Assembly: GCA_024500155.1 (NCBI GenBank)
Contig: CM044867.1
Span: forward strand, 28,283,632-28,347,631
DNA length: 64,000 nucleotides
DNA from: Chenopodium formosanum
Taxonomy: Eukaryota; Streptophyta; Magnoliopsida; Caryophyllales; Amaranthaceae
Direction of reading: 5' to 3'
Shown here: piece by piece, positions 1 to 11,124 of the stretch
Numbering within the stretch: the stretch's first letter is position 1
Layout: each line of letters begins with the position of its first letter
The notes under the pieces: generated by a model
Told to the model about the DNA's origin: nothing
The model's input: only the letters and a program-made list of their open reading frames with translations
The model's database searches: none
Position numbers and translations under genes: made by a program

Positions 1-423
1 TGTTAGTACCTAGCTTGTGAACTTTTGAAGTATCTTGCTTGTACATAGATGTCTTTGAAGTTGTTTGGCTTAACTTTGGTTAGGACATATTCGTATATAA
101 CTAAAAGTGGAATGAATGATTGGAAATCAGTTATCTCTAGCTGTGTTCTGTTTCTTTGATTCTTAAGGTTTTGTATCTCTAAAGCCTTGTGTTTGTAACT
201 TTTTGGATTTTGAAGCCTTTTCCATATCAGGGCTTGGCTTGTCGTATCCATAAATGGCGCGTCTTCTGTTCATATCTGGTTCTCCCATTAGGAAGTAGAG
301 GTACTAGTTAAACTAAACTTTAACGTCAAATTCATGTTAATCTACTTGATTGCTCTACCACGTACATCAAGGCCCGTATTTCACATGCATTAGTCAGGGG
401 TATTTCTGGAGGAAGTATATTTG
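1..423. other. Non-genic AT-rich flank
   Basis: No recognisable protein, RNA gene or bounded repeat was seen here. The short open frames have no domain signature and no codon pattern I would trust. Confidence 0.5.
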
Positions 424-880
424 GAGGGTTGTGAGACAAAATAAAATGTCTCACAACATAAAATAATATAACAAATGTACTAGGAAGAGGGAGAAAGGAA
501 GAGAGAGATAGAGTGAGTGAAAAAAGGTGGGATAGGGCCCACTTTTTCGTCAGAATTGGATTCACGTGCAAAAAAGACAAAAAAAGTATTAGGACCACAA
601 TTATTGAGAGTATATTTTGTACCACGAAGGATTTTTGTAAGTAACACTGAAATTGTATTGTGTACCACTGACCGTGTATTTTGTACCAGTGAAGCTCCAA
701 TGGTATTAATTGACAGTCTAATGAGACATTTGAATCTTTTTTAAAATACCACTAAAATTTTATCTTGTACCACTGAAAGTGTATTTTGTACCACTTAATC
801 TACAATGGCAAAATTTAAATCACGCATGAAATGACCAACCTACCCCTGCGAGACACTTCTAAATATCTCTCAACCCTTCG
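424..880. mobile_element. Candidate MITE with hairpin ends
   Basis: The left end carries a perfect 11-bp inverted repeat (GTTGTGAGACA at 428-438 against 447-457). The right end, about 852-880, reads as a diverged mirror image of the same block (CTCTCAACCC facing GAGACA). The ends therefore form imperfect terminal inverted repeats of about 35 bp. The interior has several loose copies of a TTGTACCACTGAA motif. I found no convincing target-site duplication and no transposase, so assignment to a superfamily (Mutator-like is possible) is open. Confidence 0.4.
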
Positions 881-1079
881 TTTAGAACACCTTGTATTTC
901 TGTACTATAAGCGTCATGACATGGTTTTTGGGCCGCGCTGGGCATGTCCACGCAGGCAAACGTAATAGTAATGTTTTCACTTCTGTTACGTTTACATTTC
1001 GATCCGTTTTCGTTGACCGTCAAGCTGTCAACAACATTCGGGTACATTCCTGCAATATGCCAATATTCATAATTTTTTT

Positions 1080-1460
1080 TGTTTTAGGGTTCTTTGCTAT
1101 TCTCCCCAAATTAATATGGCAATCCTCAAATCCCCCACAGAAGCTGTTGATTTCTGGGTACTACCTCAAATACAATTTTTTCTACTGTGTGAGTTCTTCC
1201 ATTTGCGACCTCAGGGATTGTTTTCCCCAATTTGATTTCAGATTCTCTTATACTCGTATCAGAAATTTTCGATTTCTGGGTATAACGTTGAATACAATTT
1301 CCCACTGATTGAGTTCTTTCATATTCTCTGTTCTATTTCAATTGGAGCCCTTAGGGTTCTTCGTACTTTTCCCTAAATTGATTTCTGGGTACTACCTCCA
1401 ATAAAATTTTAAATTGTTGGAAGTCTTCCATTTTCACAGTTCTATTTCAACTAAACCCCT
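1080..1460. repeat. Degenerate tandem repeat, about 3 copies
   Basis: The phrase GATTTCTGGGTACTACCTC recurs near 1148, 1272 (diverged) and 1379, each followed by an AATACAATTTT-like stretch and GTTCTTCCATT-like words. The period is irregular, about 105-125 bp. It lies just beyond the 3' end of the F-box pseudogene. No function is evident. Confidence 0.5.
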
Positions 1461-1581
1461 TCGTTAATTTGAGTACAAGGTAACTGTAATACAACTACGA
1501 AATGGACGACGTTACCTCCATGTGCTCACACCGTAAATGTCATAAGGGCATGGCGTTATATGAGTGTTTAATACACCTGTA

Positions 1582-2111
1582 CTACGACTTCGCTGAATCA
1601 TTGTCCACATATACATTAAAATGAGCTTGCAAAATTGATTGACAAACAATACCAATCAAAGAGATTAACTGGGCACGGCTCATATCATCGGATTCAGTTG
1701 TTGCACAAGGTGAAACGAGACTCTCAATGTAATCATCTGTTTCTGCCCCGTCAGAATGTTTTTGTTTTTTTTTTTTTTTTTTTTTCCACGGACTTGTTCT
1801 AGAGCTTCCTTACATGGGTCAATTAGCTTGAAATGCTTAAAGTTTCGCACCAAACACTTATCTGTCTTAGAGAAGTTATAAAATGAGACTTTTGAAAGAT
1901 CAACAGTGAATAATTTCTCCCAAGTATTAGTTTCATCAACTTCCTTCAGCACCCAAAAGTCCCAAACATCACGGCGATTATTATAGTTACAAGGCTTTTG
2001 ACCACGAAATGTCAAATTCCCTTTAAACCGATACAACTCCATTTCAACGTACCTACCTGAATCATCTGGCAATGGGATTTCTTCAAATTTCTTACTAACT
2101 AAATCAAACCC
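1582..2111 (-). pseudogene. F-box-associated-domain protein, 3' part of a split gene
   Basis: On the minus strand this encodes the C-terminal part of a plant F-box protein, which would be the substrate-binding half of an SCF ubiquitin-ligase adaptor. Visible features are FDLVSKKFEEIPLPDD and a later WDFWVLKE block, both typical of F-box-associated domains. A long homopolymer (T run near 1765-1790 on the + strand) shifts the frame. Beyond it, a different frame continues with YIESLVSP, the usual ending of this family, and stops at 1582. The 5' part of the same gene lies 20 kb away at 22547-22960; the break coincides with AACCC (2107-2111) repeated at 22547-22551. The count in the homopolymer could also be a sequencing artefact, but the insertion alone breaks the gene. 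Confidence 0.8.
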
Positions 2112-2142
2112 CGTTGAGTAATTTAGAGTATAAGACAATATA

Positions 2143-2404
2143 TGTTTTGGGTAAAAATACCCTATTCATGTGGACCAATCAGAGAGGGACACGTGTCCAG
2201 CTCAGGCAGGTCCATTTGGGCCAATAGCCAGCTGACACGTGTCAGCCTCAAATACCTCCTGGAATTGCGGCCTTCAAGGCCCAATTCCCAAGAAACGCCG
2301 CAAAACGGCGCAGCCCACCAAATCTAAGTCAAATGACCTAAGAGAGGGCACCTTTCCCAATGACCCTATAAATAGGGAGATATCCCCCTTTTTGGGACAC
2401 ATTC
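2143..2404 (+). mobile_element. First copy of the start of the Retand-1 5' LTR
   Basis: This begins TGTTTTGGGT and matches 9840-10101 with one difference noticed (GGGACACG versus GGGCCACG). A TATA box (TATAAATA, 2367-2374) is included. The LTR is cut at 2404/2405 by the Copia insertion after CATTC. It is the original junction between the Gypsy element and the F-box gene; 9840-10101 is the duplicate. Confidence 0.8.
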
Positions 2405-3188
2405 TGAAGGAATTATGTCTTCGATAAGTGCAATTACTAGATATATCAAGGATCACGATTATGGAGATAATTAGTTCATTCTATAGGGTCGTCATTGTTT
2501 GGTGCTAGATATGACAATTGATCTTTGGGTTAGTTAAATAGTCCAAAGCCTTATAGAATGGATCCTATGAGGTCACACACAAGAGTATTGGGTTAAACAA
2601 GTTAGAGGCCCATTATTGGGCCTCATGAGTTTATGACATGCCACATTGATTGTTGGACTAGGATAGTTTGATGAGTTTAGAATGTTTTGGGCTTGACATG
2701 GATTTATTTAGAGATACGATCTATAAATATAATCCATGCCTAGGGTTGCATGACATAACAATAAACACACGGTGAATTGTGCATCAAGCAACCAACTCCC
2801 CAAACCCTAATTCTCTCTCTCTCTACACGCCTCTCTCTCTCTCCTCCTTTAATTTGACCGTACGGCCGGCCTCCAAGGCGGCGCGTGTGGTGGTGGTTCG
2901 GGTGGTTCGTGGTGTGCTCGTGACTCACATCTCCGTTGAAGGTTGATTGAAGTGTTCAGTCACGACTAACTAGCATTAGAGGAGGTTTGATCCGTGCTCG
3001 TGGACTTAGTAGAGGAATGACACGTGGGGTTCTTGTTCTCCTTATTGTTCTTGCTCGATCATACGTGGAATTACGCTTCAAAGGTATAATTTTTATTCTT
3101 TATGTGTTATGCATGAGATCTTGGGATTAGGTGCTTTATGAATATGATTCATAGTTTTTTCCGCAATTTGTACCTATAATTTCCTACA
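2405..3188 (+). mobile_element. Copia element, 5' LTR (784 bp)
   Basis: The LTR starts TGAAGGAATTATG and ends TTTCCTACA, and is followed directly by a primer-binding site. The partner LTR is 10102-10881. The left flank CATTC (2400-2404) matches CATTC after the partner (10882-10886), so the pair marks one original insertion into the Gypsy LTR. A TATAAATATA word near 2722 could be its promoter. Confidence 0.85.
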
Positions 3189-3200
3189 GTGGTATCAGTT
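3189..3200 (+). promoter_or_regulatory. Copia primer-binding site
   Basis: GTGGTATCAG follows the LTR end immediately. TGGTATCAG is complementary to the 3' end of the initiator methionine tRNA, the usual primer of plant Copia elements. Confidence 0.8.
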
Positions 3201-3719
3201 AGCCTATGCATGTACATATATTGAATATTAATTCTTTGATAATCCACAATTTTAATTCAATTAAGAGGGAGAATAATTTAATTATGGGTCAATTATTATT
3301 TTAAATGTGATTTAACATATAGAATTATTAAAAGTTGTTTAATTTGCTCAAATTTAGCCCTTGAAAGGACCGAAATTTTGCCCTAGATTGTTCGAAAATT
3401 TCGAACCCCCTTACCCTATTTTTCGAAAATCTGAAACCCTAACCCTAAATTTTGATTTTTGTGTTTTGGTTTTTGAATAATTTCGATTGTTATGTGGTTC
3501 ATGAATTTAATTTATTTGATTTCATGTATAAATTATGAATTTTGCATGATCAAATTATTTAATTTAAGAGTTAAATTGAATTGGGAATTAATTTCATGAT
3601 GAACCCTAATTTTAAGATTGAATGTGATTTGATTTTAAAATTGATTGGACCAATTTAATTTATTTTTACAAAGGGTTGTTTTAGTTAAATTAAATTTTTC
3701 AAAAAAAAAGGGTTTTTTT

Positions 3720-3925
3720 GGGCGGCAGCCGCGGCTGGGTGGCGCAGCCACGGTGGCTGCCGCCAGTGGTGGTCCAAGAGGGATGGTGGGGGCGGGCAGC
3801 AGGTCAGGGCAGGAGGGGCAGCAGCCCCGGTCAGCAACAGCAGCCACAGCAGCGCCGCAACAGTTGCGTGCCACTGCTGCTGCTGTGCAGCGTACACCGT
3901 CACGGTGTACGGCCACCGTGGCTAG
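3720..3925. repeat. GC-rich structured island in the Copia leader
   Basis: A roughly 200-bp GC-rich block sits in a strongly AT-rich 2.1-kb leader between primer-binding site and gag. It contains perfect short palindromes, including GTACACCGTCACGGTGTAC (3892-3910), GCCACCGTGGC right after it, and CAGCCACGGTGGCTG near 3746. CAG/CTG-type triplets are common. The open frames across it have no recognisable domain, so I do not call a protein. Confidence 0.6.
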
Positions 3926-5345
3926 CGCAATTTTCAAAAAAAAAAAATTTATTTTAAAATTCAAATTTAAAAAAAATCAGATTTTATTTTGAAAAGATAA
4001 TTATCAAAATTAAGTTTGTTATTTTTGAGAAGTTTAAAAGATATTATCAAATTTCAAAAGTTGTTATTTGATAATTATCCATAATTAAAGTTGTTAGTTT
4101 TGGATAATATTGAGCAAAAGATTCTGTATGGATAATAATTGATTAAATAATATGATTATCCCATAATTATTTTTGGGATATAATTGATTTAAAATATTGT
4201 GATTGGCTAGGCAATTAGGATAGAATCTCCTAAATTAGTTAGGATAATCATGGAAAATAAATATGATTTATCTTCCATAATTAAAATATGATTTGATTCT
4301 ATCTCATACCTTAAATAGAATATATGATATTTTATGATTGGTCATGAATAATATATGATATTATCTAATTGCTGTAATTAATTAAAATATGAGATATTTA
4401 GGAGCCATGTTTCCTTAATTATGAACATTCGATGTTGTGGTTTAGGAAAGCATAATGAATGATTTATTATATGGCATTTATAATATATGATGTTATTTAT
4501 TGCTATATATAGACTAGTATGGCCCATAGATTCTAAATACGATCTGCGCATCGTGACGTAGTTTTGTAATCTAAATACGGTCTGCGTACCGTTAAGTATT
4601 TTTGTAATTTATTTTATCTTATTTAAGTAGTAGATAGGATAGAATATTTATACAGGTTGCAGTTGGTCCAAGAAGCCAATGGAGTGGAAGCCCAAAGGAA
4701 CAAAATGGATGAAATCCATGAAGATTCAAGTGGGAGCCTTTTGCTTTATTAGTTTTCTTAGGACTAAGGGGCCATACTATGTCATGTTTTATTTATGCAT
4801 TAGTAGATTATGCATGTTAGATTTTATTGATGCTTGTGATGATGCGCTAGAGTTCACTAATTTAATCACAAACATAATGAATCTAGGTCTCGGTAATATT
4901 GAGGTTGCTTTTCCAATTAAAAACCCGATAAACCTTTGACATTTATGATAGGTCATGCCAAAGCTAGGTGTCATTTTATATCTTGGGAGAGTTGGGGTAA
5001 ATCAAGTTTTACAATTTTAATTGGTTATACTCAACAAGGTTACCTAAAGAGTTTAGAACCTTGAAGCAAAGGGTAATAATTAAACATGTGATGGTTAATT
5101 ATTCAACCAAGAGTTACAAGAGTTGTAATCAGTAAAGAGTTTACTCACCTTGAAAATGTAATGGTTGATGGTAGGGCCAAAGTCCGGTCAATTATTGCAC
5201 GAATAAAGGGTCTTGGAATCACTTAAATTCAATTGGGATCATTCAATTATTGAATAAAGTGCTTTTAAAGTTACCTTATAATTCGTTTAAGGTACTTTAA
5301 TTGTATTTAAACATAATTATTAAACTTTGCCTTATTTTGACATAG

Positions 5346-6218
5346 ATGGGTAGCCGTAATCACAATGACAACAACATTTACAATCTTCGACCATTCCTTG
5401 AGAAGGATAGGTTGACAGGGGATAACTTTTCCAATTGGGAAAGAATGCTAAGGCTTGTTCTGAAATCTGAAGGTAGAGAGGATGTCATTGACACCCCATT
5501 GCCAAGACCTTTGCCAGAAAATGCTACTGCGGTAGAGATCCGTAAGCACAAGGAAACTCTTGACAGGGCTGTGCCTATCACTTACTTGATGATTGCTACT
5601 ATGGAGCCTGGTCTTCAAAAGCGTTTTGAGGATCAAGATGCATATAGCATAATGCAAGAACTCAAAGCCTTGTTTAAGAAACAGGCACGAGTTGAAAGGT
5701 ACGAGCTCCATTGAGAGATTCTGGATAGTAAGATAGAGAAGGGTACCACAGTTCATGATCAAGTTTTCAAAATGATCGGCCTTATTCAAAATATGGAAAA
5801 ACTGGGGCACCCATACAGTGATGAGATGGCAACAGACATCATTCTCCACTCACTTCCAGAAACTTTTAATCAGTTTATCATGAACTTTAATATGTCTGAT
5901 GCTACAAAGACTATGAATGAGTTGCATGCTATGCTGGTTAGTGCTGAAAAACAAATCCCTAAGGAAACTAAGAAAGAGGTTCTTATGATCCAAAAGGGAA
6001 AGGGGTTCAAGAAGAAAAAGGGGAAAAATGCTAATGCCAAGAGCAAGGTCAAAGTTACCAAGGCTCCTGAAAAGCCTAAGGCGACTCCAAAGCCCAAGGC
6101 TGCAGATGAAAGTGAATGCTTTTACTGCAAGAAAAAGGGGCATTGGAAGCGCAATTGCCAGAAATACCTTGATTTCCTCAAGAAGAATGGAGCATCAACC
6201 TCAGGTATTATGTTATAA
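5346..6218 (+). pseudogene. gag: Copia gag, one internal stop
   Basis: This encodes a Ty1/Copia capsid and nucleocapsid polyprotein, which packages element RNA into cytoplasmic particles. It starts at ATG 5346 and shows the UBN2-type gag core (LTGDNFSNWERMLRLVL near the start). An in-frame TGA at 5712-5714 is the only stop seen. The same frame then resumes through a lysine-rich linker to a CCHC zinc knuckle, CFYCKKKGHWKRNC, near 6115-6160, and ends at 6218. It is far better preserved than the pol region after it. Confidence 0.8.
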
Positions 6219-6249
6219 ACATATTAACTTTCACTTAGGTATGTGATAC

Positions 6250-8960
6250 CAAGTTGCAGTGCCTAACATTACTAATGTTGTGCAGAAACTGCAAAGAAGT
6301 GAAGCTAGCATGAAAATGGAGCTTGAAGGTGCACTAGAAGTGTTCGAGTGGCCAGGAAAAGCTTCATAGTTTTAATTTCAGAATTTTTATGATGATTTTA
6401 GAAAATTTCCGGTTTTGATGAAACAATATTTCAGTTTTGTTTGAATACTGATTTGGTTTACTTGGTTTGGACAAATGTTGATCCATGACCAAGGTAATAA
6501 ATTGTTTTCATTTATGCTAGATATGAGTTAATTTTGATTTGTGACATTGGTAAGTAGATCACGAAAGCAAAATTAGATGATTTAATACAACTTACTTATA
6601 ACAAAGTAGGATTGGGTCACATAAACCAATTGCGCATCCAAAGATTTCAAATGGATGGACTCTTATTCTCATTTGATTATGAATCATTTGAAAATTAAAA
6701 GTCATTCTTGTAAGGTAAGATGACCAAGTCGCCTTTTAGTTGAAAGGGTGAAAGAGCTAATGATATTTCGGAACTCATACATATGGATGTGTGTGGACCA
6801 ATAAGTTCAAAAGCTAGATATAGATTTAACCATTTCTTTGCTTTTACTAACGATTTCAGTAAATATGTCCATAATTACTTAATGAAGTAAAGCTTGGAAT
6901 CATTGAAATGTTCAAGAATTCCAGAATGAAATGTAAAATCAGTTTGAGATAAACAATTTAACACTACAATATGATTGTTGTGATAAATATTTAACTCAAA
7001 ATTAATGATCATCTAAAGGGAATTGTGGAATTAATTCACACTCCAGGAACACAACAAATTAAAAATGTGTGTTAAGAAAGAAAGAATCAAGCTTCAATGA
7101 TTTACAAATATCGTTTTGAGGATATGCATTAGAACAACAATTGCAAATATACTAAACAGAAACTCAACCAAAGCAGTTGAAAAGACGTCATAAGAGTTAT
7201 GGATTGGAAATGTTCCAAAAGTTGCCTTTTCTAAACAGGATTAAGGGTTATGGAATCGATGAAAAATGTTTTCAAAGATGACATAATAGACCCTAAATCA
7301 GATGAATGGTTCTTCGTGGGTTTTCCCATGGAAACTAAAAGGTATTATTCCTACAATCGCTAGATAACAAAATGTTTGTTGCTCACGATAGTGTCTTTAT
7401 AGAAAGAAATCTCTTCCTACAAAGCCAAGTGGGAGTAAAGTTAGATCTCGAAGAGATTCGAGACGAGCAACAAATGGATGTAAATAACACCACATCAGAG
7501 ACGAAGGCGCATGAAGTCAACTAATATGATAAATCATGTGTCGAAGCAACCTAATTCAACTAGCAAGGCTTCTATCGTCCCACTTGAGTGAAAAGCTTCA
7601 AAGAGTTGAAGAGAATAATTCTATTGTTGCTCATACCTGTCGTAGGTTACTCAGGATCAAAACAAATAGTTTGTTGAAATTCTGAGAGAAGGTGGATTCT
7701 AAATTTCCTAATGGAATATGTGGAAATCACAGCCTACAAGTAAGCTTTGGTAAGCACTAACTCAAGAAATCCAGAATGGACTCCATGTCTGAAAAGATGC
7801 GTAAGTTTATTCGGATTCTTCTAGTGATTGTTGACTTTCAATTACGAAGTTTAGCAATTGGATATCAAAATCGCCTTCTTGAAATGTTCATGATGGAGGA
7901 TTTGTATATGATACAACCCAAAGGTTTTTGAAAATCCAGAAATTCCTAGAAAGTTTTGTAAACTTCAGAAATCCATTTATGGATTGAAGTAAGCATCAGG
8001 GAGTTGGAACGATCGTTTCGATTAGGCAGTCAAACAGGTTGATTTCCTAAAAGAACGAAAAGGAATCTTGTAGATACAAGAAGTTTAGTGGGAGCAATCT
8101 GATTTTCTTAGTCTTGTGTGTAGATGACATACAGTTCATATGAAATGAAAGAGTTGTTTCTATATGAAAGACCTAGAAGATGTAGAGTACATATTGGGAA
8201 TCAAGATCCACGAAATGAATCTTGAAGAATGATTGGACTTTAATCAAGAGACATATATTGATGAGATTCTTGATAGGTTCAAGATGCAAGACTCTAAGAG
8301 AGGATATCTTCCCATGCCTCATGGTATTACGCTCAGTAAAACTCAGTGCCTTCAAAAGCCAGTAGAGTTGAGTCGTATGGATAATGTACCTTATGCATTT
8401 GCAAAAGGGTTCATTATATACACCATGACATGTACAAAGAAAGATGTTACAAATGACTTGTGCATGTGTAGCAGGTTTTAAGCAAATTCAGGATAAGCAT
8501 GCTAAAAGCTACTAAGAACCAACCCTTGAGTACTTGAGAGCACTAAAGGAATGTTTCTAGTTTATGGTGGCAAAAGTGAATTAGTTGTCAAAAGGTTATA
8601 CGGATGCAAGTTTCAAACAGATAAAATGACTTTAGATGTTGATCTGGATACATCTTGTGTTTGAATGAAGAAGGACAATGAGCTTGAAGAGTTCAAAGCA
8701 CAGCATTGTCGCATACTCAATATCAGAATATGAGTATTTAGCTGTAGTAAAAGCAGTTAAGAAGGAAGTTTGGATAAAATTGTCCTGTGACAAAAGGGTG
8801 ACTTTGCCAAAACAAAGGAGCCAGGGTCACATCACAAATCCAAACAAACAGATATGAGATATCGCCTCGTTAATGAGATCATTGGCTAGCGGAATGTCAT
8901 GATCTGCAAAGTTTTATTATGAGTGGGAATATCATTAAACCCCTTCCACAGACTAAAGTA
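6250..8960 (+). pseudogene. pol: Copia pol, heavily degenerate
   Basis: There is no long open frame, but ordered fragments of Copia pol can be read. A GAG-pre-integrase-like LGHINQLRIQ is near 6610 and an integrase-core fragment ELIHMDVCGPISSKARYRF near 6770-6835. A reverse transcriptase fragment around QLDIKIAFLE is near 7850-7890, and EILDRFKMQD is near 8260. An RNase H tail with RYRLVNEIIG is near 8855-8890. Frameshifts and stops are dense. The order AP/INT/RT/RH is that of Copia. It cannot encode working enzymes. Confidence 0.7.
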
Positions 8961-9500
8961 TGAGAGTCATATTAAAGTCTTGGATTGAAGCAAGTTATGT
9001 AATTTAAGTTGTGTATGTTTTGAGAAAGCATATCACATAAGTGATACATCAATTTGCAGAATTATGTTTAAATAGAAATTATTATTTCTCTTATTTAATT
9101 ATGGTTTTGATATTAAATAAAATGTCCAAAATAATTATGGATTGTTGGGCTCATCAGGTTGATGACCTGGTGAATGAAACCCCACAGGTGAACTGAATTC
9201 ATATATTATTTAAGTTCCTAGATCGAAATCATTAAAGTGGACATAAGTGATTTCATAAAATGGACTAGCATGTAAGATTGATTGGACAACGCAGTTTCAT
9301 GGGTTATAGGGGCATAGTGATGATGCTCGATCAATCACATGGATATGCATGAATGATGCATGATCGAACTATAGACCTACTTTGAAGTTCAAGTATAGAG
9401 CTATCGGATATATTAGTGGATTCCTTTGACATGAGTGGAACATTGATTCCATTCAATGATTGATTTAAATGTGGTACATTCAAACGTCTGCCCGTAACTG
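8961..9500 (+). other. Copia 3' untranslated region
   Basis: This non-coding stretch lies after the RNase H remnant and before the rearrangement junction. No gene is seen. The polypurine tract and the original start of the 3' LTR are not recognisable, consistent with the break described at 9501-9536. Confidence 0.5.
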
Positions 9501-9536
9501 GATCAACAGTGAATAATTTAAATGTGGTACATTTAA
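9501..9536. other. Templated filler at a duplication junction
   Basis: Two short copied pieces overlap here. The first, 9501-9519 (gatcaacagtgaataattt), is identical to 1898-1916 in the F-box fragment. The second, 9516-9533 (atttaaatgtggtacatt), is identical to 9463-9480 just upstream. After them the F-box copy begins. The two pieces share the 4 bases attt at their join. This is what template-switching repair produces. Confidence 0.75.
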
Positions 9537-9839
9537 AAGTTTCGCACCAAACACTTATCTGTCTTAGAGAAGTTATAAAATGAGACTTTTGAAAGATCAA
9601 CAGTGAATAATTTCTCCCAAGTATTAGTTTCATCAACTTCCTTCAGCACCCAAAAGTCCCAAACATCACGGCGATTATTATAGTTACAAGGCTTTTGACC
9701 ACGAAATGTCAAATTCCCTTTAAACCGATACAACTCCATTTCAACGTACCTACCTGAATCATCTGGCAATGGGATTTCTTCAAATTTCTTACTAACTAAA
9801 TCAAACCCCGTTGAGTAATTTAGAGTATAAGACAATATA
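9537..9839 (-). pseudogene. Duplicated F-box fragment plus solo-LTR terminus
   Basis: The sequence matches 1840-2142 base for base as far as I compared. It covers the F-box-associated piece (to 9808) and the 31-bp end of the 699-bp LTR (9809-9839). It lacks the last part of the coding region, so it is a fragment created by duplication, not a separate gene. Confidence 0.85.
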
Positions 9840-11104
9840 TGTTTTGGGTAAAAATACCCTATTCATGTGGACCAATCAGAGAGGGCCACGTGTCCAGCTC
9901 AGGCAGGTCCATTTGGGCCAATAGCCAGCTGACACGTGTCAGCCTCAAATACCTCCTGGAATTGCGGCCTTCAAGGCCCAATTCCCAAGAAACGCCGCAA
10001 AACGGCGCAGCCCACCAAATCTAAGTCAAATGACCTAAGAGAGGGCACCTTTCCCAATGACCCTATAAATAGGGAGATATCCCCCTTTTTGGGACACATT
10101 CTGAAGGAATTATGTCTTCGATAAGTGCAATTACTAGATATATCAAGGATCACGATTATGGAGATAATTAGTTCATTCTATAGGGTCGTCATTGTTTGGT
10201 GCTAGATATGACAATTGATCTTTGGGCTAGTTAAATAGTCCAAAGCCTTATAGAATGGATCCTATGAGGTCACACACAAGAGTATTGGGTTAAACAAGTT
10301 AGAGGCCCATTATTGGGCCTCATGAGTTTATGACATGCCACATTGATTGTTGGACTAGGATAGTTTGATGAGTTTAGAATGTTTTGGGCTTGACATGGAT
10401 TTATTTAGAGATACGATCTATAAATATAATCCATGCCTAGGGTTGCATGACATAACAATAAACACACGGTGAATTGTGCATCAAGCAACCAACTCCCAAA
10501 ACCCTAATTCTCTCTCCACACGCCTCTCTCTCTCTCCTCCTTTAATTTGACCGTACGGTCGGCCTCCAAGGCGGCGCGTGTGGTGGTTGTTCGGGTGGTT
10601 CGTGGTGTGCTCGTGACTCACATCTCCGTTGAAGGTTGATTGAAGTGTTCAGTCACGACTAACTAGCATTAGAGGAGGTTTGATCCGTGCTCGTGGACTT
10701 AGTAGAGGAATGACACGTGGGGTTCTTGTTCTCATTATTGTTCTTGCTCGATCATACGTGGAATCACGCTTCAAAGGTATAATTCTTATTCTTTATGTGT
10801 TATGCATGAGATCTTGGGATTAGGTGCTTTATGAATATGATTCATAGTTTTTTCCGCAATTTGTACCTATAATTTCCTACACATTCAATCATTTATAACA
10901 CCTACCCTACATTCTCTTACATCAGAGAAAACACCTGATCTCGGAATCCGGGAAGATCCACTCTCCGGTTCTTACTCAAGTACTAACTTGATCGTCGGAG
11001 GCGGAGCTCCATCAACCCGGGGTATCCGTTGTTTTGCAGGTACAGGCGCAGTCGGATCATTCTTTGAGCTGTAACTCTCCCGAGGGACAAAAACACCCAA
11101 AACA
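9840..11104 (+). mobile_element. Retand-1 5' LTR, interrupted by a Copia LTR
   Basis: LTR sequence is at 9840-10101 and resumes at 10887-11104; the insert is Copia LTR 10102-10881 with CATTC on both sides (10097-10101, 10882-10886). It has a TATA box at 10064-10071 and G-box words (CACGTG) near 9885 and 9932. The inverted ends and the match to 21377-21873 define the limits. Confidence 0.85.
10102..10881 (+). mobile_element. Copia 3' LTR (780 bp), mosaic
   Basis: This is the partner of 2405-3188. In the first half I found only one difference from the 5' LTR (near 10225). From about 10495 onward there are at least six substitutions and a 4-bp length change. It is followed at once by the rest of the Gypsy LTR. 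The uneven divergence suggests its first half was recently copied from the 5' LTR. Confidence 0.8.
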
Positions 11105-11124
11105 TTTGGTGCCGTCTGTGGGGA
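11105..11124 (+). promoter_or_regulatory. Retand-1 primer-binding site
   Basis: TTTGGTGCCGTCTGTGGGGA directly follows the LTR end, and the identical string follows the LTR of the second Gypsy element (60812-60831). Position and conservation mark it as the tRNA primer site; I cannot say which tRNA. Confidence 0.7.

Noticed and set aside
2142..2456. Small open frames repeated at 2142-2456, 9839-10153 and 21328-21691
   Set aside because: They are chance frames in the Gypsy LTR, repeated because the LTR is repeated.
3635..3992. Overlapping alanine/glutamine-rich open frames on both strands
   Set aside because: High GC removes stop codons in every frame; there is no domain, and it lies in the untranslated leader of a Copia element.
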